Positions 1 through 6,063 of a stretch of 6,063 bases of DNA are shown piece after piece. A program made the position numbers and the translations under genes. The notes under the pieces were generated by a model that saw nothing but the letters and a program-made list of their open reading frames with translations, did not search any database and was not told where the DNA came from. Within the stretch, counting starts at the first letter, position 1. Each line of letters starts with the position of its first letter. This DNA is from Blastocatellia bacterium (GTDB taxonomy: Bacteria > Acidobacteriota > Blastocatellia > Chloracidobacteriales > JADJPF01): NCBI GenBank assembly GCA_016789295.1, contig JAEUQL010000242.1, positions 1-6,063 on the forward strand, read 5' to 3'.

Positions 1-972
1 CGTGACTCTTCTGGTCAGATTAGGTTAGTTCAAGAAGGCGATATCGTAGAGCGTGGCAATCTACTAGTAAGAATTAAAAATAGTGAATACTTATCACAGA
101 TTGATCAAGCACAACACCAGATAGATGAAAGTAGTTCGACAACTTTATCTATTGAAAGTCAGATGAACAAAGCTGAAGCAGCAGTTGAAAAGACAAGAAT
201 AGATTTTGAGCGTGCCAAAAATCTATATGAGAAAGAGAGTTTGACAAAGCCAGACTATGAGACTGCACAGAGCAACTATGTCCTTGCCAAAGCTGAGCTT
301 GAGAGTGTAAGAGCACAAGCAAAGGCTGCCAAACAGAGAATAGAAGTTGCAAAAGCAGCACTAAAGATGGTAGAAGCTTCATATAGAGATACAACACTAT
401 ATGCACCTATTTCTGGTGTCTTGATTAAACGTAGTGTTGAGATTGGTTCACTTACCCAGCCTGGCATACCAGCATTTACCATTGCTGATATAAACTCTGT
501 AAAAGTGGTATTTAGTGTTCCTGACAAAACAATTCATAGTCTAAAAATTGGGCAGTTGTTGACTGTTACTATTGATTCTATTGCAGAGAGCAATTTTCAA
601 GGTAGGATCACAGCTATAGCACCTTATGCAGACAGTAAAACTAGACTTTTTGAAATAGAGGTTACTATTACAAATAGTGATAAAAAACTCAAACCAGGGA
701 TGATTGCATCTATAAAACTTGAATCTGAAAAACAGAAAGAACTATTAACTGTTCCCGTTAGCTCAATCATCCGGTCAGATAGAGGTGATTATGCCGTCTT
801 TGTTGTAGAAGAAGAGAATGGCAAAACTATAACTAAGCTCTATAATGTAACGCTTGGTGAGCCTTATGGTAACAGTATATCTATACTTTCTGGATTAGCT
901 CTTAGTAGTAAAGTAGTTGTTAGTGGGGCAGCACAGTTGACAAATGGTGAAATTGTACAAATTGTTCCATAG
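1..972 (+). CDS. RND efflux periplasmic adaptor subunit (membrane fusion protein), 5' truncated
   Basis: This is the periplasmic adaptor of a tripartite efflux pump, bridging the inner-membrane RND permease encoded next to it and a TolC-like outer-membrane channel. The frame is open from base 1 to the TAG at 970-972 (323 visible residues). The start, signal peptide or lipobox, and first beta strands lie outside the window. Visible domains: first lipoyl half at about residues 5-28 (VQEGDIVERGNLLVRI), long alpha-helical hairpin at about 34-127, second lipoyl half at about 128-164 (YAPISGVLIKR), beta-barrel at about 165-245, and membrane-proximal domain to the end. At the hairpin tip R71, L75 and T82 match the spacing of the AcrA channel-binding RLS motif (R128, L132, S139), with Thr for Ser. 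The pump gene follows after 21 bp, so they share an operon. Substrate cannot be told from sequence. An internal ATG at 163 is not the start, because the lipoyl half lies upstream of it. Confidence 0.95.
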   Translation, partial: RDSSGQIRLVQEGDIVERGNLLVRIKNSEYLSQIDQAQHQIDESSSTTLSIESQMNKAEAAVEKTRIDFERAKNLYEKESLTKPDYETAQSNYVLAKAELESVRAQAKAAKQRIEVAKAALKMVEASYRDTTLYAPISGVLIKRSVEIGSLTQPGIPAFTIADINSVKVVFSVPDKTIHSLKIGQLLTVTIDSIAESNFQGRITAIAPYADSKTRLFEIEVTITNSDKKLKPGMIASIKLESEKQKELLTVPVSSIIRSDRGDYAVFVVEEENGKTITKLYNVTLGEPYGNSISILSGLALSSKVVVSGAAQLTNGEIVQIVP

Positions 973-978
973 TGCTAC

Positions 979-986
979 AAAAGGAG
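979..986 (+). promoter_or_regulatory. Ribosome-binding site of the RND permease gene
   Basis: AAAAGGAG ends 7 nt before the ATG at 994. It is a strong Shine-Dalgarno sequence in the 21-bp gap after the adaptor stop codon. It fixes the pump start and suggests the pump is translated independently rather than by tight coupling to the adaptor. Confidence 0.85.
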
Positions 987-993
987 TAGAGTT

Positions 994-3900
994 ATGACAA
1001 AAAGTAAAGATCAAAAACTGATAGAGAAGACTCAAAACAGTTCACGTTATTTTGTTGAGAACCGGCAAGTAGGTTGGGTCTTACTGATCCTAACTATTGT
1101 CTGGGGAACATATAGTTACTTTGCTATGCCACAGCGTAAAGACCCAGAAGTTCCTGTACGTCAAGCTGCAGCTATCACGCTCTGGTCTGGTGTAGAAGCA
1201 GAAAAAGTAGAACAATTGGTAACAAAAAAGATTGAAGCAGCTATAGCAGAGAATGAGAAAGTAACCAAAATAACTTCTGTTTCAAGAACGGGAATTTCTG
1301 TTGTTTATATTGAACTTGATGAGCGTCTTAAAGAGATAGGCAAAGAGTTAGATGATGTAAAGCTAAAGCTAGACTCAATAAAAGATCTTCCTGAAGGTGT
1401 TGAGCCAATAAATTTTATAAAAGATTTCGGTGACACCACGGCTCTGATGCTCACTGTAGCAAGTCCAAAAGCCGATAGCCTTGAAATAGAGATGCGTGCA
1501 AAAGTTTTGAAAGAGGCTATAAGTAAAGCACGTAAAAATAGGCGAAGTTCTCAAGAATCAGTTTCAATACTTTTTGTCTTTCCTAACAATACCGAAGCTC
1601 TGCTCTCATCTGCAAAGCGTTTTAAAAACTTTGTTCAAGACTCTTCAGTTTTGAAAGAGCCAGTACTTGTTGAATCAAGCAACTTCTTTTTTGTAGATGG
1701 TTCTTCAAATGATAATAAAGAAGGTATAACCAAGAAAGTAGATGAATTTCTAAAGCTCGAAGACGAACTGGCCGAACGTCATCCAGATATGTGGAAGCCA
1801 GTAGTTATTTACTCTATTGATCAATTGACAGAAGAGCTACAAAAATCTGTTGGTGATAAATACAGTTATCGTGAGATGGATGATTTTACAGAGAAGATAG
1901 AAAAAGCTATCAAGAGTAGCCCACTTGTAGCAAAGATATCTCGTTACGGAGTACTTCCTGAAAAAGTCTATCTCAAATATTCACAGCAACGGCTAGCCTC
2001 CTATGGCATTCAAGGAGGCCGACTCAAAGAGATTGTTCAAGCACAAAATATCTCACAGTCTGGAGGGACTCTCAACACCGAAGGTAGAAATTTGACAATA
2101 CAACCTACAGGAGAATTTAAGAGTGAGAAAGAGCTTAGTAATGTACTCATACCTGACATTTCTGATACAGATGTAGTCTATTTACGAGATCTAGTTGATA
2201 TAGAGCGTGGTTATGAAAATCCTGCTAGGTACTTGAATTTCTATAACTGGCAAGACAGTAGTAGTAGGTGGCAACGTTCACGGGCAATCACCTTTGCAAT
2301 CAACATGCGGTCGGGTGAGAAGATAAGTGATTTTGGTCGTGAGATAGATACTATTCTTGAGAATGTAAAATCCCAAGTACCTTCAGATCTTCTGTTTGCT
2401 CGTACTTCAGACCAACCACTTCAAGTAGCAGAAAATGTTGGGCTTTTCATGCGTAGCCTTATAGAAGCTGTAGTACTTGTAGTAATAATTTCGCTGTTAG
2501 GTTTTTGGGAGTGGCGGTCAGCACTTTTGATGGCATTGTCTATTCCACTTACTCTCACAATGACTTTTGCGATGATGCATGCAATTGGGATAGATATACA
2601 GCAAGTCTCATTGGCTGCTCTCATTATTGCACTTGGTCTACTAGTTGATGATCCAGTAGTTGCAGGAGATGCTATCAAGCGTGAGCTTGAAAATGGCCAT
2701 TCATCCAAGATATCTTCTTGGTTAGGGCCAAGTAAACTTGCTACAGCAATACTATTTGCAACAATTACAAATATCGTTGCCTATCTGCCATTTTTACTAC
2801 TCAAAGGTGATATGGGACAGTTTCTTTATAGTTTTTCGGTAGTTCTAACTTGTTCACTTGTTGCATCAAGGCTTGTTTCAATGACATTTGTTCCACTAAT
2901 TGGCTACTATCTGTTACGACCAAAACCTGGGGTGCAAAAAGTCAAGAATAACAATTTTGTTACAGTCTACAAAAAAGCTATTAGTTGGGTAATAGATCAT
3001 CGATGGAAAGCACTTTTAGCTTCATTTTTAATACCTATCTTTGGTGTTATTGTGACAGCGCAACTCAAACCACAATTTCTACCAAAAGACCTTTCCTACC
3101 TCTCTTACATCGATATTTGGTTGCCAGAAGACGCTTCATTAACTGCTACAAATGATATAGCAAGACAGGTAGAGTCTATTGTTCAGCGTGAAGCAGGGAT
3201 TTTTGCCCAAGAAGTTCATAAAAAAGAGGTTAAAGAAGATGTTCTTCAGTCTCTTACAACTTTTATAGGAGGCGGAGGCCCTCGTTTCTGGTTTACAGTT
3301 GCACCAGAGCTTGAACAATTGAACTATGCACAGATAGTAATCCAAGTAAAAGATAAACATCATACAGAACCGTTAATAGATAGAATACAGAAAGCTATTT
3401 CGTCAGAGGTTGCTGGTGCACGGATCGATGTTCGTCAACTGGAATCAGGAAGTGCTGTAGGGCTTCCAGTAGCTTTTAGAATTGTAGGAAGCGATATTAA
3501 TACGCTTAGAAGCCTAGCAGAAGAGGTAAAAGCTATTCTTGCTTCTTCACCAGTTGCAATGCGTGTTCGTGACGATTGGGGTGCTGAGAGTTTTAAGGTA
3601 AAGCTGAAGACTGATAGTCAAAGAGCAAATATCATAGGATTTACAAATGCCGATGTTGCAAACTCTTCACTAGCTAGTTTTGATGGACTTCCTATAACAA
3701 TACTACGCGAAGGAGACAAACAGATACCTGTTGTTACTAGACTCAAGCTGGAGGAGAGAGCCAAGTTTGCAGATCTGAAAAATCTCTATATCTTTAATGA
3801 GCAAGGGCGAGTGCCACTAAAACAGGTCTCATCTATAGAGTACGAAATGGAGGCTGAACAGATAAAACGCTACAACCAGTTTAGGGCAATTACTGTTTCG

Positions 3901-4557
3901 TGTGCGCCTGCAACAGGCGTGCTCTCTGCTGAAGTGGTCGATTCAGTGCGGGAACGTTTGACTGCATTGTCAAAACAGCTACCACCAGGATACAAGCTAG
4001 AAATAGCAGGTGAAGAGGCAGAACAGGTTAAAGGTTTTAATGATCTTGCTATTGTACTTGTAATCTCTGTTACATCAATTTTTCTAGCACTTGTTTTTCA
4101 GTTTAGACATGCAATTAAGCCACTACTAGTTTTTGCTGCTATTCCTTATGGAACTGTGGGTGCAATGGCTGCACTTTGGATAATGGATTCACCATTCGGC
4201 TTTATGGGTTTTTTGGGAGTTATAAGCCTTGTAGGAGTAATAGTTAGCCACGTAATTGTGCTGTTTGACTTTATTGAAGAAGCTCGTGAAGAAGGTATGC
4301 CACTTCGAGATGCACTAATAGGTGCTGGAATACTGCGTTTGAGACCTGTGCTAATTACTGTAGGGGCAACAGTCTTTGCGCTCTTTCCACTTGCAATAAA
4401 TGGTGGGCCACTTTGGGAACCTTTATGCTATGCTCAGATAGGAGGATTAACACTAGCTACGGTTGTTACACTAATTATTGTGCCTGTTATTTATGCTATA
4501 GCTGTGATGGATCTGAAGCTCATCAAGTGGAAAGATAAAGAACTATTTCATTCCTAG
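994..4557 (+). CDS. RND-family efflux permease (AcrB-like, HAE-type), 1187 aa
   Basis: This is a complete inner-membrane pump of the resistance-nodulation-division superfamily. It exports compounds by proton-driven conformational cycling, working with the upstream adaptor. TM1 is at about 27-44, followed by the N-terminal porter region. TM2-6 lie at about 489-632, TM7 at 672-690, and a second porter region runs to about 1012. TM8-12 lie at about 1017-1170. The TM4 motif GLLVDDPVVAGDAIKREL holds D552 and D553, equivalent to AcrB D407/D408. R1115 and T1122 match AcrB R971/T978. The TM10 Lys (AcrB K940) is replaced by S1085, next to H1086. The protein is about 140 residues longer than AcrB, mostly because of extra sequence at about 168-285. 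The second porter region has a GGGGPRF motif (759-765). The TM4 and TM10 motifs look like a distinct subfamily, not a metal (CusA-type) pump, but the substrate is unknown. The last 15 bp overlap the convergent gene. Confidence 0.96.
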   Translation: MTKSKDQKLIEKTQNSSRYFVENRQVGWVLLILTIVWGTYSYFAMPQRKDPEVPVRQAAAITLWSGVEAEKVEQLVTKKIEAAIAENEKVTKITSVSRTGISVVYIELDERLKEIGKELDDVKLKLDSIKDLPEGVEPINFIKDFGDTTALMLTVASPKADSLEIEMRAKVLKEAISKARKNRRSSQESVSILFVFPNNTEALLSSAKRFKNFVQDSSVLKEPVLVESSNFFFVDGSSNDNKEGITKKVDEFLKLEDELAERHPDMWKPVVIYSIDQLTEELQKSVGDKYSYREMDDFTEKIEKAIKSSPLVAKISRYGVLPEKVYLKYSQQRLASYGIQGGRLKEIVQAQNISQSGGTLNTEGRNLTIQPTGEFKSEKELSNVLIPDISDTDVVYLRDLVDIERGYENPARYLNFYNWQDSSSRWQRSRAITFAINMRSGEKISDFGREIDTILENVKSQVPSDLLFARTSDQPLQVAENVGLFMRSLIEAVVLVVIISLLGFWEWRSALLMALSIPLTLTMTFAMMHAIGIDIQQVSLAALIIALGLLVDDPVVAGDAIKRELENGHSSKISSWLGPSKLATAILFATITNIVAYLPFLLLKGDMGQFLYSFSVVLTCSLVASRLVSMTFVPLIGYYLLRPKPGVQKVKNNNFVTVYKKAISWVIDHRWKALLASFLIPIFGVIVTAQLKPQFLPKDLSYLSYIDIWLPEDASLTATNDIARQVESIVQREAGIFAQEVHKKEVKEDVLQSLTTFIGGGGPRFWFTVAPELEQLNYAQIVIQVKDKHHTEPLIDRIQKAISSEVAGARIDVRQLESGSAVGLPVAFRIVGSDINTLRSLAEEVKAILASSPVAMRVRDDWGAESFKVKLKTDSQRANIIGFTNADVANSSLASFDGLPITILREGDKQIPVVTRLKLEERAKFADLKNLYIFNEQGRVPLKQVSSIEYEMEAEQIKRYNQFRAITVSCAPATGVLSAEVVDSVRERLTALSKQLPPGYKLEIAGEEAEQVKGFNDLAIVLVISVTSIFLALVFQFRHAIKPLLVFAAIPYGTVGAMAALWIMDSPFGFMGFLGVISLVGVIVSHVIVLFDFIEEAREEGMPLRDALIGAGILRLRPVLITVGATVFALFPLAINGGPLWEPLCYAQIGGLTLATVVTLIIVPVIYAIAVMDLKLIKWKDKELFHS

Positions 4558-5124
4558 TTTTCTGTTTTGTAGCAGAAGTTGAAGAGCTTCTTTTAAGCGT
4601 TTCTGTTGTGTCTGGTCGCGTTTTGCTGATGATATCCATCTGACATACTCTCTCTTGTGGCTTGGAGGGAGTGCATTAAAGTTACTAAAAGCTATAGTAT
4701 AGTTAGAAAAATACTGAGTGATATATTCAGGGATTTCTATTGCTTTCTCTAACGGTACTTGGTCTATTGATGAGACTATTTCTGAAAGGATAGTTTGAGC
4801 AATTCTATCCAGCCCTGCTTGTGTCATTCTACTTTCTGCTATAAGTTTCCTAACACGCTTCTTGTTTAGTTCAGACCAGTTGTTACAGTCTTTTCTTGGA
4901 GTAAATTTCTGTCTATATCTTTCTGGGTCTATTTTCTTCACAGTACTGTCTATCCAGCCGTAGCATAGGGCTTCTTCTACAGCCTCATCGTAAGAGACAG
5001 AAGGTTTGTTTGTATGTTTTTTAAAGTAGATGAGCCAAATCTCTTTTCGAGTTGTGTGGTTTTCTATAAGCCAGTCTCGCCATTCATTTCTATCTTTTGC
5101 ATAGAAAGTTTCAAGTATATCCAT
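4543..5124 (-). CDS. YdeI/OmpD-associated (OmdA) family protein, 193 aa
   Basis: This complete protein resembles the family named 'bacteriocin-protection, YdeI or OmpD-associated' (Pfam OmdA). From the ATG at 5124, the family signature is seen at EALCYGWID (51-59), FTPRK (74-78) and WSELNKKR (83-90). The C-terminal OmdA segment is LPPSHKREYVRWI followed by a basic helix (about 152-190). No signal peptide or membrane segment is present, so it is probably cytoplasmic. The family name comes from antimicrobial-peptide resistance work in Salmonella; no enzymatic activity is firmly established, so a resistance role here is only inherited from the name. The frame extends to a TTG at 5160, but that codon has no Shine-Dalgarno sequence and lies upstream of the predicted transcription start. 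The ATG at 5124 is preceded by purine-rich GGTAAAGAAG and starts at the usual family N-terminus. It converges with the pump gene, overlapping it by 15 bp. Confidence 0.88.
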   Translation of the reverse strand: MDILETFYAKDRNEWRDWLIENHTTRKEIWLIYFKKHTNKPSVSYDEAVEEALCYGWIDSTVKKIDPERYRQKFTPRKDCNNWSELNKKRVRKLIAESRMTQAGLDRIAQTILSEIVSSIDQVPLEKAIEIPEYITQYFSNYTIAFSNFNALPPSHKREYVRWISSAKRDQTQQKRLKEALQLLLQNRKLGMK

Positions 5125-5161
5125 CTTCTTTACCGTTATAGAAACTGATAAGTGAAACAAG

Positions 5162-5190
5162 ATTGTTGTTCAATAGTAGTGTAGCGTCAA
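5162..5190 (-). promoter_or_regulatory. Putative sigma70-type promoter of the YdeI-family gene
   Basis: Read on the minus strand, a -35 element TTGACG (5190-5185, 5 of 6 consensus) is followed by a 17-bp spacer and a -10 element AACAAT (5167-5162, 4 of 6). The predicted transcription start is near 5155, giving a leader of about 30 nt to the ATG at 5124. This supports that ATG over the upstream TTG at 5160. The call rests on consensus matching only, and the organism's sigma preferences are unknown. Confidence 0.45.
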
Positions 5191-5199
5191 GGGAAATGG

Positions 5200-5216
5200 G
5201 TAGAAGTTAGTAGAAG
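5200..5216. repeat. Phased 7-bp direct repeat, possible regulator site
   Basis: GTAGAAG occurs at 5200-5206 and again at 5210-5216, exactly 10 bp (about one helical turn) apart. On the minus strand it reads CTTCTAC-TAA-CTTCTAC and ends 9 bp upstream of the putative -35 at 5190. Tandem repeats in this phase and position are typical of OmpR/PhoB-type response-regulator sites, but the repeat is short and could be chance. Confidence 0.3.
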
Positions 5217-5284
5217 CACTTTACTGCAGCGATTATTTTTGTGATTTTTATCTCAAATTGTGGCTAAATAACAGACCTAATTTC

Positions 5285-5317
5285 AAAAACCGATAGCTTA
5301 AAAGAGGGGGGGTTTTT
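5285..5317 (+). promoter_or_regulatory. Amidohydrolase leader: SD sequence inside a weak hairpin
   Basis: The Shine-Dalgarno sequence AAAGAGGGGGGG (5301-5312) ends 7 nt before the ATG at 5320 and includes a run of seven G. AAAAACC (5285-5291) is perfectly complementary to GGTTTTT (5311-5317), giving a 7-bp stem with a 19-nt loop that contains the GAGG core. The stem is mostly A-U and would be weak. The SD call is firm; a regulatory role for the fold is inference. Confidence 0.5.
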
Positions 5318-5319
5318 AG

Positions 5320-6063
5320 ATGAGGTCATTTCTACTGGCTCTCTTGGTCTGTTTGTCTGTACAGATAGTAAAAGCTCAAGAGAAGCCTCAAGCTTATATT
5401 GGAGCCAAAGTCATTCCAATCTCTGGCTCAGAGATAGACGATGGAGTAGTAGTTGTTCACAGAGGAAAGATAGTAGCAGTTGGTGCTGCTGCTTCGACAA
5501 AAATTCCTGCTGATGCAGAACGCCACAACGTCAAAGGCAAAGTGATTATGCCTGGTCTTGTTGACACTCATAGTCACATAGGTGCTGGAACAGGTGGAGA
5601 CAGCAGCGGTCCTATTCAATCTGAAATCAGGTTGCTCGATTCGATAAACGTGCGAGACAGCTCTATTCAAAGAGCACAGGCAGGAGGAATTACAACCGTC
5701 AATTCAATGCCTGGGTCTGGATGGTTGATAGGTGGTCAGACTATCTACTTCAAACTTCGTGATGGAAGTACGATTGAAGATCTGGCTATACGTGATGCAG
5801 AAGGGAAGATCCTTGGTGGATTGAAGATGGCTAATGGGACAAATTCGCAACGCAACCCACCATTTCCAGAAACACGTTCAAAGTCTGCTTCTATTGTTCG
5901 TGATGCTTACACAAAAGCTCAGGAGTACAGAGCCAAGCTTTCACGAGCAGGTAGCGATCCTGACAAAGCTCCTGCACGGGATCTAGGTTTAGAGGTTCTT
6001 GCTGAGGTGTTGGAAGGCAAGCGTACAGTTCATCACCATACACACCGGCATGATGACATTGTT
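5320..6063 (+). CDS. Exported metal-dependent amidohydrolase, 3' truncated
   Basis: This is the first 248 residues of an amidohydrolase-superfamily enzyme (imidazolonepropionase-like branch), which hydrolyses C-N or related bonds with a divalent metal centre. A signal peptide (MRSFLLALLVCLSVQIVKA, predicted cut after A19) sends it to the periplasm or outside. Cys11 does not sit in a good lipobox. The N-terminal beta-sandwich spans about 22-78. The metal-binding HxH is H84/H86 in MPGLVDTHSH. Family-like segments GSGWLIGGQT and GLKMANGTN (about 166-175) follow, the latter with K169. A His-rich segment at 238-244 (HHHTHRH) should supply the next metal ligand. The remaining His and the catalytic Asp lie beyond the window; members are usually about 430-450 residues, so roughly half is seen. 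An in-frame TAG directly before the ATG, plus a strong SD, fixes the start. The substrate is unknown, and a peptidase-like role is only one possibility. It is divergent from the YdeI-family gene. Confidence 0.9.
   Translation, partial: MRSFLLALLVCLSVQIVKAQEKPQAYIGAKVIPISGSEIDDGVVVVHRGKIVAVGAAASTKIPADAERHNVKGKVIMPGLVDTHSHIGAGTGGDSSGPIQSEIRLLDSINVRDSSIQRAQAGGITTVNSMPGSGWLIGGQTIYFKLRDGSTIEDLAIRDAEGKILGGLKMANGTNSQRNPPFPETRSKSASIVRDAYTKAQEYRAKLSRAGSDPDKAPARDLGLEVLAEVLEGKRTVHHHTHRHDDIV

Noticed and set aside
149..527. Minus-strand open frames opposite the adaptor gene
   Set aside because: They are antisense shadows of the well-supported adaptor coding region and show no recognisable protein features or ribosome-binding sites.
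2421..3363. Minus-strand open frames opposite the pump gene
   Set aside because: Compositional shadows of the pump coding frame, with no homology-like motifs; the plus-strand protein is continuous and motif-rich throughout.
994..4557. Heavy-metal (CusA/CzcA-type) assignment for the pump
   Set aside because: The TM4 motif is LVDDPVVAGDAIKREL rather than the HME-type pattern, and no methionine-rich metal path is apparent, so an HAE-like subfamily fits better.
4574..4594. Possible intrinsic terminator after the pump gene (AGAAG, 8-nt loop, CTTCT, T4)
   Set aside because: The stem is only 5 bp with two G-C pairs and a short T run, and the sequence is fully explained as coding for the basic C-terminal helix of the minus-strand gene.
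5234..5241. TATTTTTG on the plus strand, matching the Bacteroidota -7 consensus TAnnTTTG
   Set aside because: There is no TTG element at the right distance upstream, and the strong SD sequences in the window argue against Bacteroidota. AT-rich intergenic DNA easily gives such a match.
5217..5280. A plus-strand sigma70 promoter for the amidohydrolase gene
   Set aside because: The gene must have a promoter here, but the best pairs (TTTACT with GATTTT at 17 bp, or TTGTGA with CTAAAT at 19 bp) match consensus too poorly to call.
5428..5670. Minus-strand open frame opposite the amidohydrolase gene
   Set aside because: Antisense to the beta-sandwich and HxH region of a clear amidohydrolase; low-complexity translation with no domain features.

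Overview
The window comes from an AT-rich (roughly 40% GC by eye) Gram-negative, double-membrane bacterium. The evidence is a tripartite RND efflux adaptor and pump plus a secreted amidohydrolase, all with clear Shine-Dalgarno sequences (AAGGAG, GAGGGG). Those SD sequences argue against Bacteroidota-type translation signals, but nothing visible fixes the phylum. From memory, the pump subfamily and this amidohydrolase type both occur in Acidobacteriota and several proteobacterial lineages; this was not checked.

Layout: (1) 1-972, plus strand: C-terminal 323 residues of a periplasmic adaptor (membrane fusion protein), with the start outside the window. (2) 994-4557, plus: a complete 1187-residue RND permease, 21 bp downstream and surely co-transcribed. 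(3) 4543-5124, minus: a 193-residue YdeI/OmdA-family protein whose 3' end overlaps the pump gene by 15 bp tail to tail. (4) 5125-5319: a 195-bp divergent regulatory region with a sigma70-like promoter for the minus-strand gene, a 10-bp-phased direct repeat beside it, and a weak hairpin around the ribosome-binding site of the next gene. (5) 5320-6063, plus: the first 248 residues of an exported metal-dependent amidohydrolase that runs off the window.

The adaptor and pump form the inner-membrane and periplasmic parts of an efflux complex. The outer-membrane TolC-like channel is not in the window and may lie upstream or elsewhere. The YdeI-family gene and the amidohydrolase are separate, divergently transcribed units with no demonstrated link to the pump.

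I see no mobile element, CRISPR array, tRNA or rRNA. I do not see a convincing new biological system. The most distinctive features are the pump's altered proton-relay site (the AcrB Lys940 position is Ser, followed by His), a porter-domain insertion of about 115 residues, and the small regulatory region.
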